Shown here in pieces: positions 52,877 through 61,964 of a stretch of DNA of 64,000 nt. The DNA is from Bradyrhizobium sp. CCBAU 051011 (GTDB taxonomy: Bacteria; Pseudomonadota; Alphaproteobacteria; Rhizobiales; Xanthobacteraceae). The notes under the pieces are model-generated. The model ran no database searches, was not told the DNA's origin, and saw nothing but the letters and a program-made list of their open reading frames with translations. Each line of letters starts with the position of its first letter. Positions within the stretch are counted from its first letter, which is position 1. Where the stretch lies: assembly GCF_009930815.1 (NCBI RefSeq), contig NZ_CP022222.1, forward strand, positions 4,196,501 to 4,260,500. Direction: 5' to 3'. The position numbers and the translations under genes were made by a program.

Positions 52877-53124
52877 ATGGCCGGCATGGCCCGATTGACG
52901 CCAAACTGGAGCGGTTCTTTTTGAAGGTGCCTAAAGGGATCGATTTCCATCCACTCGCGCAAGACAAGATAGGTCTCTACATTCAGGGGCTTGTGTCGTT
53001 CGGCTCGATACAAGATCGAATGATCGTCCAACCCCATGTGACGCGCGACCTCACGCAAACTTAGCCCCCTAGTCTCGCGTGTGTTCTTAAAGTCGCGGCT
53101 AGAATTCTCCCAGTCGATCCTCAC
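52873..53124 (-). CDS. Helix-turn-helix (XRE-like) regulator
   Basis: 83 residues, GTG start: FKNTRETRGLSLREVARHMG, LDDHSILYRAERHKPLNVET, YLVLREWMEIDPFRHL. The first two helices form a Cro/CI-type helix-turn-helix. The last part resembles phage or plasmid immunity regulators. The target is unknown; it is followed by the coupled 53-residue protein. Confidence 0.75.
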   Translation of the reverse strand: MRIDWENSSRDFKNTRETRGLSLREVARHMGLDDHSILYRAERHKPLNVETYLVLREWMEIDPFRHLQKEPLQFGVNRAMPAI

Positions 53125-53227
53125 TTCACTCCGGCCCCTTCCTACCTTTCGTTGCGAGCAGCGGCGCTGCTCATCCTAAGATTACTCATCTTAGCGAGAG
53201 GCGAAAGGCGCACGGTAAGTTGCAGAC

Positions 53228-53662
53228 CTAATGGCTCTCCCGTTGATCGCCGGGATACCAAGGTTCGCTGTCATTCTTAGTCGTAGAATTGGAGCGTCGC
53301 AGTCGGACCAGGTGGCCGCGCTTGTAGGGAGAGCCTCGCAGTTCCGAACAGGGGCGACAAGCCATGCGGCGCTCAAGTTGCCAGACCGGCGTTTCCTTCG
53401 GCCGGCGGATAATGGTCAGGTCAACCGTGCTATGCGTGCTGCAGCCGTCGCACTTCACCTCGAGATAGCGGAACCCGGCATTGAGAGCGTCTCCAATCAC
53501 CGGCGATGGCTGGGCGGGACCACCATAGCCGCGCAACCTGAAATTCCATGCTTCGCAGGCAGCGACGTCCGCTGCCAAGCGCAGTTCTTTCGCGCGCTGC
53601 TCGGCCGCGGCGATTGTGGCGCCCCACAGGCGTTCCTTCGAGACAGATCCCATGGCGCCCAT
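53228..53662 (-). CDS. Conserved rhizobial hypothetical with Cys motif
   Basis: 144 residues: LWGATIAAAEQRAKELRLAA, DVAACEAWNFRLRGYGGPAQ, PSPVIGDALNAGFRYLEVKC, DGCSTHSTVDLTIIRRPKET, then CRPCSEL. Two CxxC pairs (KCDGC and CRPC) suggest a zinc-binding fold. This protein type recurs in Bradyrhizobium genomes beside mobile regions. Start at 53662 or 53653; function unknown. Confidence 0.7.
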   Translation of the reverse strand: MGAMGSVSKERLWGATIAAAEQRAKELRLAADVAACEAWNFRLRGYGGPAQPSPVIGDALNAGFRYLEVKCDGCSTHSTVDLTIIRRPKETPVWQLERRMACRPCSELRGSPYKRGHLVRLRRSNSTTKNDSEPWYPGDQRESH

Positions 53663-53779
53663 GAAAGCGCGACGCCGCGACGGTGTCGAATCCTCTAGAT
53701 GTTGGGCCCAGGAGGCGAAAGCGAGCGCATCAGCTAGGCGAACAGCTCGGCGCCCGGCCGTCGTGAAGGTAGAGTAGGA

Positions 53780-54068
53780 CTAGGCTTCGATCCGCGGTTC
53801 GCTTTCAATCGCACCGGTGCCGATCAGCCATTCTCGCTCCTTTGCGAGCAGGCGGTAGCAGGCTGCGATGTCGCTATATCGCTTTCTCAGCACGTCGACG
53901 GCAGCCGCTGCGGCTAGCGCTTCGAATTCGTCCTCTCTCCAAATACTCCACGACGCTACGCACCTTGCCCTCGTCACCCGATAGCTGCCGTCGCACCTTG
54001 CGGGGGGCAATCAACGCTGGGGCCGCCATTCCAATGCGCCATGCAGGGGGGCGTGGCGCCCCCATCAA
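53780..54068 (-). pseudogene. Possible frameshifted hypothetical gene
   Basis: The frame VRRQLSGDEGKVRSVVEYLE in the upstream part continues, after a 1-2 nt loss near 53935, as REDEFEALAAAAAVDVLRKR, YSDIAACYRLLAKEREWLIG in the next frame. The joined sequence is helical and charged. Family unrecognised; the start is unclear. Confidence 0.4.
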
Positions 54069-54240
54069 CGCGAACGGTGGCAGGTCCGTTCCTGGCGAGC
54101 CCTAGACCGCCTCGTAAGCTGTTGGCTGCTTTTCAGGAGTCTTCGGAATTTTGAATGTCATGGGGAAGGTGCCATCTACCAAACGCTCGTAATCCGATTG
54201 CTCCTCGGACAGACGCCTTTCAATAAATTGACGCTCTAGA

Positions 54241-55288
54241 TGTGAGCTTTCAGGAGGTTGTCCATCCAGTCCTGAACGAGGAAGCTGAAGTTGTCGAAGC
54301 TTTAGCCAATCCCCGGAGGACCGAATGGACACCCATAAGAATGCGCCTCTGACGCCGAAAGGTCGAGAGGCCATGGTGCGGAGCGTGATCGAGGGCGGCC
54401 TGACGAAGGCCGCAGCCGCGCTCCGGTTCAACGTCACAGCGAAGACGGTCGCCAAATGGGTCAAGCGCTCCCGGGAGGAAGGTGTTGATGGGTTGCGTGA
54501 TCGCTCCTCACGGCCCCATTCATTGCCAGGCCAAACCCTGCCTGCCACATGCGCTGCGGTCGAGGCGCTGCGCCGACAGCGCCACACGGGCAAGCAGATC
54601 GCGGCCGAACTCGGCATCTCTCCGGCGACTGTCAGTCGTGTCCTGCGGCGACTGGGATTGAACCGGTTGCGCGACCTGGAACCGGCCGAACCGGTGCGGC
54701 GCTACGAGCGTGAACATCCCGGCGAACTGATCCACATCGACATCAAAAAGCTCGGCAAGTTCAACCAGGTAGGCCATCGCATCACCGGCGATCGAACCGG
54801 TCAGAGCAACCTGCGTGCCCGCGGCGAAGGGCCTGGCTGGGAATACGTCCACGTCTGTATCGACGATGCTTCCCGGATCGCCTTCAGCAAGGTCATGAAG
54901 AGCGAACGGCAGGGTTGCGCCGTGGCCTTCCTCAAAGCTGCGATCGCTTACTACGCCAGCCTGGACGTCAGGGTCGAGCGGGTGATGACCGACAACGGTT
55001 CTTGCTATAAATCGCGCGCCTTCCGCAAAGCCTGCCAGCGCCTCGGCCTCAAGCACATTCGCACCAAGCCATACACGCCGAAGACCAACGGTAAGGCCGA
55101 ACGCTTCATTCAGACCAGCTTGCGCGAGTGGGCTTATGCCCGCGCCTACAACACCTCAGGAGAACGCGCCGCCGAACTGCCAAGATGGCTTCACCGCTAC
55201 AATTGGCATCGCCCTCATGGCAGTATCGGCGCGATGCCACCCATCAGCAGACTCGCTCTAACCGGGAACAACCTGTTGAGGCTCCACA
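54241..55288 (+). mobile_element. IS481-family insertion sequence, 1048 bp, with 6-bp target duplication
   Basis: Ends TGTGAGC...GGCTCCACA with imperfect inverted repeats (TGTGAGCTTTCAGGAGGTTG against TGTGGAGCCTCAACAGGTTG). The flanking TCTAGA at 54235-54240 and 55289-55294 is the target duplication, verified by the restored reading frame of the disrupted gene. Confidence 0.9.
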
Positions 55289-55293
55289 TCTAG
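54325..55293 (+). CDS. IS481 transposase
   Basis: 322 residues: N-terminal helix-turn-helix (AAAALRFNVTAKTVAKWVKR), then the DDE core IHIDIKKLGKFNQVGHRITG (first Asp), RVERVMTDNGSCYKSRAFRK (second Asp) and TNGKAERFIQTSLREWAYAR (Glu). Its stop codon TAG (55291-55293) lies outside the element, in the target duplication. The gene is intact. Confidence 0.9.
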   Translation: MDTHKNAPLTPKGREAMVRSVIEGGLTKAAAALRFNVTAKTVAKWVKRSREEGVDGLRDRSSRPHSLPGQTLPATCAAVEALRRQRHTGKQIAAELGISPATVSRVLRRLGLNRLRDLEPAEPVRRYEREHPGELIHIDIKKLGKFNQVGHRITGDRTGQSNLRARGEGPGWEYVHVCIDDASRIAFSKVMKSERQGCAVAFLKAAIAYYASLDVRVERVMTDNGSCYKSRAFRKACQRLGLKHIRTKPYTPKTNGKAERFIQTSLREWAYARAYNTSGERAAELPRWLHRYNWHRPHGSIGAMPPISRLALTGNNLLRLHI

Positions 55294-55389
55294 ATCAGTA
55301 AGCTTGGTTTGGAGCAAACGCCGGTAGCGGGCGATATTATTGCGATGGGTTCGTAAGCGGGCAATGTTTTCGTCCATCATCGTCGTCAT

Positions 55390-55737
55390 CCTTTGACGGT
55401 CGTTACAGCTTTCCCTTTTGGTAGAGGGGCGATGCCCCCGGCGAAAAAATTAGGCGCGGGCCGCAACCTGTCAAGAGGCTTGGCGGGGTAGTCCTTTGGG
55501 CGACGGGGCAGGGAGGCGTCGGATACGACCTGCAACGGTTAGTTAGGTCTGGCGCGTGTCGTTCGGAAGTGTCCGGGGCCTTCCTCACCCCCGGGCGCGC
55601 CTCTATTCCACAAGGCGAAGAGTTCGGCGCCGTTGCATTCGATCGAGAGCAAGGACAACCTCATCTCTATCGAGGACGGCGATGAGCCTGTGCACTGTAC
55701 GCGTAGCGTCGTGTGGACCTGGTGAGTCCGGAATTGG
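55390..55737. other. Intergenic
   Basis: 348 bp with no recognised gene; a long in-frame leader of the following transposase frame (from 55556) is junk. Confidence 0.5.
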
Positions 55738-57305
55738 CCCTGGCTGTGTGAAAACGCTGTGCCGCTGTTATGATTCTCCCCGTGATTCTAGGGGGGGATC
55801 GATGAGGCGCTTCGTTGAGGAGGCCGATCGCGGGCAATGGACGCTACTGCCCGAGTGCCTCGATGATTTCATTGACGAGAGCAACCCCGTCCGCGTGATC
55901 GACGTGTTTGTCGGTGCGCTCGATTTGGCTGAGATGAGCTTTGAAGGAGTGGAGCCGGCGGCGACTGGTCGGCCCTCGTACCATCCCTCGGTTCTGCTTA
56001 AGCTTTACATTTACGGCTACCTAAACCGGGTGCAGTCGAGCCGCCGGCTCGAACGAGAAGCCGGACGCAATGTCGAGGTGATGTGGCTGCTGGGCCGGCT
56101 CGCTCCCGATCACAAGACGATCGCGGACTTCCGGAAAGACAACGGCTTGGCGCTTCGCAAGGTCTGTGCGCGCTTCGTCGAACTCTGCCGCGAAATGGGG
56201 CTTCTAGGGACGGCGAGCGTCGCCATCGATGGCAGCAAGTTCAAGGCCGTGAACAATCGGGACAGGAACTTCACAAAGGCGAAGGTGCAACGGGGCGTGC
56301 TCAGCTTGAGGAGAGCGTCGCCCGCTATCTGAGCCAGCTTGACACGGCCGATCGACAGGAGCCAAGCGAGGCGCTGGCCGCAAAGGTAACAAGGCTCACC
56401 GAGAAGCTGACGAAGCTCAAGGAGGAAATGGGCAAGCTTGCGGTTTACGAGAAGCAGATGCTGGATTCGCCGGACCAGCAAATCTCCCTGACCGATCCGG
56501 ACAGCCGTTCGATGGCGACGAGTGGCCGGGGTTCCGGCGTTGTCGGCTATAATGTGCAGGTCGCCGTTGATACCGAGCATCATCTGATTGTGACGCACGA
56601 GGTCACGAACAGCGGCTCAGATCGGGCGCAACTGGCCAATATGGCCAAGCAGGCGAAGGGTGTTCTAAAGACCGAGACGCTCGAGGCCGTTGCCGATCGC
56701 GGCTACTTCAGCAGCCTGGAGATCCTCGCCTGCCACGAGGCCGGCATCACGGTAACTCTGCCCAAGCCGCAGACCTCGGGCGCCAAGTCAGATGGCCGCT
56801 TCGGCAAGCAGGACTTTGTCTATTTGCCAGAGCAGGACGCCTATCGCTGTCCAGCTGGAGAGCAACTGCCATATCGCTTTACGAGCGAGGAAGACGGCAA
56901 GCGGCTACGGCGCTACTGGACCTCGGCCTGTCAAAATTGTTCGCTCAAATCGCGGTGCACGACCGGGCCAGAGCGGCGGATTACGCGATGGGAGCATGAG
57001 CATCTGCTCGACGCTGTGCAGCAGCGCCTTGATTCAAACCCACAAGCCATGCGCCGGCGTCGCGAGACGGTCGAGCATCCGTTCGGCACGATGAAGGCCC
57101 GCATGGGAGCGACACACTTCCTCACCAAAACGCTTCCAAAAGTAGCAGCCGAGATGGCGCTCTCGGTGCTGGCCTATAATCTGACACGGGTCATGAACAT
57201 CGTCGGGACCAAGCCGCTGATGGCTGCGATCGCAGCCTGAGATCGAACCGGTCCTGGCTTCTCTCCAACCTCCCTGGGAAGGATGTTTTTACACGGCCAA
57301 GACCC
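55738..57305 (+). mobile_element. IS-B copy 2 (1568 bp)
   Basis: The same ends as copy 1 at 31729-33297, same orientation, one base shorter. Flanked by GGAATTGG on the left and GGAGCGGACATC on the right, without target duplication. Confidence 0.85.
55802..57240 (+). pseudogene. IS-B transposase, copy 2, with a 1-nt deletion
   Basis: The frame is broken near 56293, where copy 1 has AACGGCGGCG and this copy AACGGGGCG (one C lost). The downstream frame carries CAG (Gln) where copy 1 has the TAG. The length of 1439 nt is one short of 480 codons. Both copies are thus inactive for different reasons. Confidence 0.85.
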
Positions 57306-57342
57306 GGAGCGGACATCTGTCTCTTACACCGCGCTCCCCCGG

Positions 57343-58365
57343 CTACACAAAAAAGCCCGTAGTGCGCTCAACCAGCCAGTAGGCCGCTACGATGCCTATG
57401 GCATAGGCGACGGCCACATCCAGCCGGTCAAGGGCTGGCTGTATGCGCACAGGCTGCAATAATTGTGAGGCCACATAGCGTAACAACGATATTAACGACA
57501 AGACTGCGGCGACGAAGATGAGCTGCCCAATCTCCACCCCAACATTGAAAAACAGCAGCGCAATGGGGATCGCATGTTGAGGTAATCCCACCTCCGCCAG
57601 CGCTCCGGCGAAGCCAAAACCGTGTAAAAGCCCAAAGCTGAAGGCGACCAGCCATGGCATACGCGCCGTCAGACTTGGCTTTCCGCGCCGTGCGTTCAGA
57701 ATCTCGACCGAAACAAGCATAATGCTAAGCGCTATGGCTGCTTCAAGAGGCGGACCCGGCACGTTCACGAAACCGAGCGTCGCCGCGGAAAGCGTAATGC
57801 TGTGCGCGATGGTGAATGCCGTCACTGTAAGGGCGACGCGGGCCCAGCCTCGAACGAGGATCACCAGCGCCAGCACAAAGAGCAGGTGATCGAAGCCGAA
57901 AAGGATGTGTTCGACGCCAAGGCGCAGATAAGTTGCAGCCACCTCGCCCGCGCCTGGCGTGGCCTGAACAATGAACGTCGTCTTCGTCGGAAACAGCCGC
58001 TCGGTCTGTACTGCGCCGGTAAGGCTTTCGATCCGTACGAGTACATCAGTCAATGTGGCCGAAAGGCCCTCAATCGATACCGCCTGCCCGGCGAGCCCTC
58101 CATCCCGCCGAATGGTACGGCGTTCGATATAGGCACCCTCTCTGAACGACGCCCGGGGCGGCGCTACATCTTGAGTGCCTTCGGGCAGCTTGATGTAGAT
58201 CGCGAGCCGCAAATCTTCCCCCCGCGCGGGGATCTTGAAAAGCAGATTAAAGGCGTCAGGGCTGGTCTGGCGCATTTCAAGATAGCCAGGCCGAAGTTCA
58301 TCCGAGAAGGCAAGTTGCGGCAGCAGCACCGTCAGGACGGCAAAGAGAAAACGGAAACGATTCAT
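57343..58365 (-). CDS. HupE/UreJ-like membrane protein
   Basis: 340 residues. Signal peptide (MNRFRFLFAVLTVLLPQLAF) and an extracytoplasmic beta-rich domain (about 25-135), then six to seven membrane helices carrying GVEHILFGFDHLLFVLALVI, TAFTIAHSITLSAATLG and FGLLHGFGFAGALAEVGLP. These His-rich helices are the HupE/UreJ-type (PF13795) signature of putative metal or nickel transport. Its start overlaps the PpiC gene stop (ATGA), so it is the third gene of the operon. Confidence 0.82.
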   Translation of the reverse strand: MNRFRFLFAVLTVLLPQLAFSDELRPGYLEMRQTSPDAFNLLFKIPARGEDLRLAIYIKLPEGTQDVAPPRASFREGAYIERRTIRRDGGLAGQAVSIEGLSATLTDVLVRIESLTGAVQTERLFPTKTTFIVQATPGAGEVAATYLRLGVEHILFGFDHLLFVLALVILVRGWARVALTVTAFTIAHSITLSAATLGFVNVPGPPLEAAIALSIMLVSVEILNARRGKPSLTARMPWLVAFSFGLLHGFGFAGALAEVGLPQHAIPIALLFFNVGVEIGQLIFVAAVLSLISLLRYVASQLLQPVRIQPALDRLDVAVAYAIGIVAAYWLVERTTGFFV

Positions 58366-59225
58366 CGGCTGACGGCCTCCGCCGCCTTTTCCCGAGGCGC
58401 CTCCACCACGATTTCGTAGCGCTCCCGCAGCGAGGCATAAAGTTTCTGCTCCGCCTCAAGGCGCCGCGCATTCGCCCACTCACGGCGGACGGCTGGCCGG
58501 ACATCATCGAGCGGTGGCAGGCCGCCCGGCACTCGTTCGCTGACAAAGACGAAATGCTGCCCAAAGCCCGAAGCAACCGGTCCCTGCCAGCGGCCCTCTT
58601 CCATAGCGAGGATCCGCTTGGCAAACCTTTCACCAAATTGGTTCATTACCTTCGTTGCCGAGACGGCACGAAACTCTTCGCCAAGCAGGAAGGGATCGCC
58701 GAGTGCCGTCGCATCTACAGCCGCGTCGGCGCGAGCCAGGATGCTCGCAACCTGTTTGCTATCGCTGTCGATGGTACTTTGGCGCCGCGTTGCACTCAGG
58801 AATACGTGACGGAAGGTGAGATGGTCGTCGGCTCTGAAGCGCTCCGGATTGGAGGCGAGATAGGCCGCAAGCTGGTCATCATTCGGCTCCGGTACGGACA
58901 TGTCCTCGGCGAGAAATTCCATCTTCTGCCGCACGCGGCGGCGAATGACGGCGTCGTCGCGGTCCAGTCCAGCCGCCCTGCCTTCGCGGTAGAAAACTTC
59001 GTCGCGGATGTAGTCCTCAATCAGACCCTGCAGTTCCTGCTCGCTCGGCGGCCGTCGCCACGTCCGCGCAAATCCGTCGCCGAGGTTGGCGATCCGCGAG
59101 GCGGAAACAACGATTTTCTCGGGCGCCTCCGCGCTTTGCTTGCCGACCAAGCCGTAGAGCGCGAACAGCATTGTACCGAGAGCGAGGAACTGGAGTAATG
59201 GCTCCCTCAGCAGCCGAGCGATCAA
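58362..59225 (-). CDS. PpiC/parvulin-type peptidyl-prolyl isomerase
   Basis: 287 residues. An N-terminal membrane anchor (LLQFLALGTMLFALYGLVG), a SurA-like chaperone helix region (DYIRDEVFYREGRAAGLDRD), then a parvulin domain (about 135-255) with LTFRHVFLS and ASGFGQHFVFVSERVPGGLP. Acts as a periplasmic folding factor. It overlaps both neighbours by 4 nt (ATGA), so the three genes are translationally coupled and the protein may assist folding of the DUF3604 or HupE-like product. Confidence 0.85.
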   Translation of the reverse strand: MIARLLREPLLQFLALGTMLFALYGLVGKQSAEAPEKIVVSASRIANLGDGFARTWRRPPSEQELQGLIEDYIRDEVFYREGRAAGLDRDDAVIRRRVRQKMEFLAEDMSVPEPNDDQLAAYLASNPERFRADDHLTFRHVFLSATRRQSTIDSDSKQVASILARADAAVDATALGDPFLLGEEFRAVSATKVMNQFGERFAKRILAMEEGRWQGPVASGFGQHFVFVSERVPGGLPPLDDVRPAVRREWANARRLEAEQKLYASLRERYEIVVEAPREKAAEAVSR

Positions 59226-61171
59226 GGGGTGTACCAGATCGGTGAAGTGTATGCGCGTTCTGTGGTAGTCATCGTAGCTTCCGCCGGCATCTTGATACCG
59301 AAGTATTTTGCGTCATAGGCCGTCCAGCGCGGGGTCGGAATTTCGATCACGCGCACATAGTAGAAGGCGCGCAACGCCGGATCGAAGTCGGGATCCTCCC
59401 AGACGGTGATCATCTCGCCCGTGCCGATCGTGTTGGTCCATGTAGCGTTGGCGACATTGACCGTGCTCCCGACCGCTGTTCTGCTGCGGCCGTCGGCATC
59501 GATCTTGCGGCCTCCCGATACCGCAACGTCATAAATTCGCTCCTGCGTCTGGCCGTCTTTTCCGGCCCAGCCCTTGATGACCTGGATGCGGTCCAGATTT
59601 GCACCGATCGGATCCTTCAATGCGGCGACAAGGAAGGTGGGCGACTTTCCATTTGGCGCGTTGTTCAACTCTCCGCCCATCGGCACGCCTTTGGTGTAGC
59701 CAATTCGCGCCGGCGTGCGGTTGTTGGCATCCGCAGTCTCAAAATCCCACCCGCCGAAGAAGCGAACGGCCATGCGCGGACCGGTGGTGGCATAGGTCTC
59801 GCGCCGCTTCATGGCGTCGAAAATCGCTTCCCGGGTATTTTCCGTGGCCCATACCGCAGCATAGCCGGATGACGTCTGCTCCCAGCCCATGATGACGCCC
59901 TTGTCGGTTTTGGCGAAGGGATGCGTCGCCCGGTCCGGACTTGGTTCGGCAGAAGATGTCTTGCCGAAGAAGTTATCCTCCTCGACCCCCGCAAGCCCGG
60001 TATGAGCATCGGTGCTGCCGACCAGACCAAACTTGTAAGGATTAACCCCGAGTTCAGCTTCCATCTTGAGGCCGTTTTTCAGTGCCGAGCGGACGTATTC
60101 GAATTCAAGCATTTCAGGTTTTTTGACTACGGTGAGATCAAGGTTACCCTTGTCCCAGCGCTCAAAGTTCGCGAACTCGTCGTTAGGCGAAAGAAATGGA
60201 TGGGTTTCGCCATCACCTTTGATCTGCGTGGCTTCGTAAAGCGGCTCCCAGCGCACGCGGTTCTCCGCATATTCGCGGTCGATTCGCTTGCCATTGAAGC
60301 TTTCGATAATGGGAAACATCCGGCCGTTGCTCAGATTGCCGTTGTGGGCAAGCGCGAGAAGTTCGGCGCCGGTTTTTTCCTCAACCATCGCCATCCACTT
60401 CCAGAGGTCACGAGGATTTGCACTACCGAGCGGGGGTTGCGTGGTGAAGGGTTCGATAAGGCCCGCTTTGGCTCCGTTGTCGCGCCAGATGACATTGCGA
60501 TGAAGGTTGTTACCGCCCTCGCCCGAGGTCCACTCATAGCCGATGAAAGCAGTGAAACGGCCCGGTTCATTAGCTTCGTCGGCCGCCTTGATCGTTTCGC
60601 GCCAGGCACTGCGATAGGCCGGCGTTCCCGGCGTGGGGAAGCCCTTGGGCAATTGTCCCTTGCCGAAGCTTGTAATGATATCGATGGCGGCCTGGGCACC
60701 CTTGCCCGAAGTGATCTCGTCGTACCACTTGCGGCCCTGCGGCGTCGCCAGCAGGGTCGGATCGCCTCCCATCAGTTGCGGGAAAAAGCCCATGCCGTCG
60801 GAATGGTCCGTTACCACCATGAAATCCAGCGGACGCGAAAGTTTCGCGCGCTGTCCGCTGGAAGCGATCACTTCCTCGCCCTTGGCAAAGCGATAAGCGT
60901 CCTTTGGGCCAAGCCGAGCGCCGAACGCGCCGGCGTCCATCGAGAAAGAGGTGTGCGTGTGCGTGTCGCCGAAGTACGGCCGTGTCGGGAAATTGCGTCC
61001 CGCATACGGCGAGTAAGGCGGCTTGGTGGGGAACGCCTTGTCGGCGCTCTCCCTGTCGAACGTGCCAATGTCCGTCGTTACATCTTCTGCTGCGACATTC
61101 GTGGCAAACGCGCCTGCGGCACAAACGAAAGCCAGCACGGCTCCGGAAATGGAGGACAAACGGAACAGCAT
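59222..61171 (-). CDS. DUF3604 exported metal-dependent protein
   Basis: 649 residues with a signal peptide (about 1-28). FGDTHTHTSFSMDAGAFG (His cluster near 69-74), LDFMVVTDHSDGMGF and FGLVGSTDAHTGL are PHP-like metal-binding motifs of DUF3604 (PF12228). The substrate is unknown, but phosphoesterase-like chemistry in the periplasm is plausible. It is the first gene of the three-gene operon with PpiC and HupE-like genes, all joined by ATGA overlaps. Confidence 0.85.
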   Translation of the reverse strand: MLFRLSSISGAVLAFVCAAGAFATNVAAEDVTTDIGTFDRESADKAFPTKPPYSPYAGRNFPTRPYFGDTHTHTSFSMDAGAFGARLGPKDAYRFAKGEEVIASSGQRAKLSRPLDFMVVTDHSDGMGFFPQLMGGDPTLLATPQGRKWYDEITSGKGAQAAIDIITSFGKGQLPKGFPTPGTPAYRSAWRETIKAADEANEPGRFTAFIGYEWTSGEGGNNLHRNVIWRDNGAKAGLIEPFTTQPPLGSANPRDLWKWMAMVEEKTGAELLALAHNGNLSNGRMFPIIESFNGKRIDREYAENRVRWEPLYEATQIKGDGETHPFLSPNDEFANFERWDKGNLDLTVVKKPEMLEFEYVRSALKNGLKMEAELGVNPYKFGLVGSTDAHTGLAGVEEDNFFGKTSSAEPSPDRATHPFAKTDKGVIMGWEQTSSGYAAVWATENTREAIFDAMKRRETYATTGPRMAVRFFGGWDFETADANNRTPARIGYTKGVPMGGELNNAPNGKSPTFLVAALKDPIGANLDRIQVIKGWAGKDGQTQERIYDVAVSGGRKIDADGRSRTAVGSTVNVANATWTNTIGTGEMITVWEDPDFDPALRAFYYVRVIEIPTPRWTAYDAKYFGIKMPAEATMTTTERAYTSPIWYTP

Positions 61172-61487
61172 CAGTGCGCTCCTACAATCCCGGTGAAATA
61201 TCGCGGCAAGGATATCAGTTCAGCGGATGACCTGGTCAAAGATATTGGAGGCAGGTGATGTCTTTAATAATTCGATTTAACGCGACGTTAGGCTTTCTCT
61301 AAACCGCTTGGAAGCCCGCAATGCCAAATCAGTTAGGGCAGCCACACTGCCGCTTATTCGCTGCGGCGATTCCTCCAGGTTAGTTTCTCATAGCCCTATG
61401 CGCGCATAGACTGTAGCTTCGGCGAAGGTACGCACTTGTGCACTGTCGGGATTTGCGGATGCAGGCCGCAAAAAATGGAGGCCATCC
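61172..61487. other. Intergenic between divergent genes
   Basis: 316 bp without a gene. It must hold the promoters for the DUF3604 operon and the small exported protein; no specific box recognised. Confidence 0.5.
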
Positions 61488-61781
61488 ATGAAGCGGACGA
61501 CGAGACATCTCGAAGGACGCCAAATGAAGCTTTCGATCACGTTGTCGGCGCTGCTGACAGCTGGGTTCGTGGCCGCAAGTACTGAACAGGCCAGTGCCGT
61601 AGTCTACTGCCAATACGTTGCGTATCCTGCCGGGTGCGTCGTAAGGCCCGGCGTGGTGCTGCGGCCGCGGCCGGTCGCGCGAGCCGTGGTAACCCCCGGC
61701 GTCGGCGCCGTAGGTGTTGGAGTTCGGCGCGGAACACCGATGAATCGTGGCGGTCCCGTCAATCGAGTCGGCAGGCGCTGA
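61488..61781 (+). CDS. Small exported protein, Val/Arg/Pro-rich
   Basis: 97 residues with GGAGG 6 nt before the ATG at 61488. A second start at 61524 (AAGGA upstream) leaves a clean signal peptide MKLSITLSALLTAGFVAAST followed by EQASA cleavage. The mature part, VVYCQYVAYPAGCVVRPGVV and RPVARAVVTPGVGAVGV, is a low-complexity pattern with two Cys found in rhizobial secreted hypotheticals. Confidence 0.65.
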   Translation: MKRTTRHLEGRQMKLSITLSALLTAGFVAASTEQASAVVYCQYVAYPAGCVVRPGVVLRPRPVARAVVTPGVGAVGVGVRRGTPMNRGGPVNRVGRR

Positions 61782-61964
61782 TATCCCGAGCCGTACTGCA
61801 CGCGCAGCATCCAGGCGGACGCGTGCAAATCTCGCATGTTCGTGTTGGCACAAGCTGACCTAACGGTCCCTTGATCCATAGCGGTCGATTTAGTCCGCAA
61901 AACATTACTCTCCGTGGCTTCTTCCGTTTTCTGAAAGAGTGCCATCACGAAAGGGAGAGAATAG

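Larger units (their letters stand above)
54102..55380 (-). pseudogene. Small helical gene split by IS481
   Basis: The 5' part (55380 to 55289) encodes MMDENIARLRTHRNNIARYR and RLLQTKLTDL. The 3' part (54240 to 54102) encodes ERQFIERRLSEEQSDYERLV and DGTFPMTFKIPKTPEKQPTA. Removing the IS and one TCTAGA copy restores a continuous 74-codon frame. Relatives with MDENIARLRxHRNNIxRYRRLL are common in Bradyrhizobium. Start may be an in-frame ATG at 55389 (AAAGG upstream). Confidence 0.8.

Noticed and set aside
31729..57305. IS-B copies as ends of a functional composite transposon
   Set aside because: Both transposases are inactivated and the 24 kb between includes unrelated IS-A and satellite DNA.
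57343..58365. Hydrogenase accessory role for the HupE-like protein
   Set aside because: No hydrogenase or urease genes nearby; the operon partners are PpiC and DUF3604.
59921..61258. 445-codon plus-strand frame
   Set aside because: Antisense shadow of the DUF3604 gene; no motifs, Arg/Gly-rich composition, and the opposite strand has clear family signatures.
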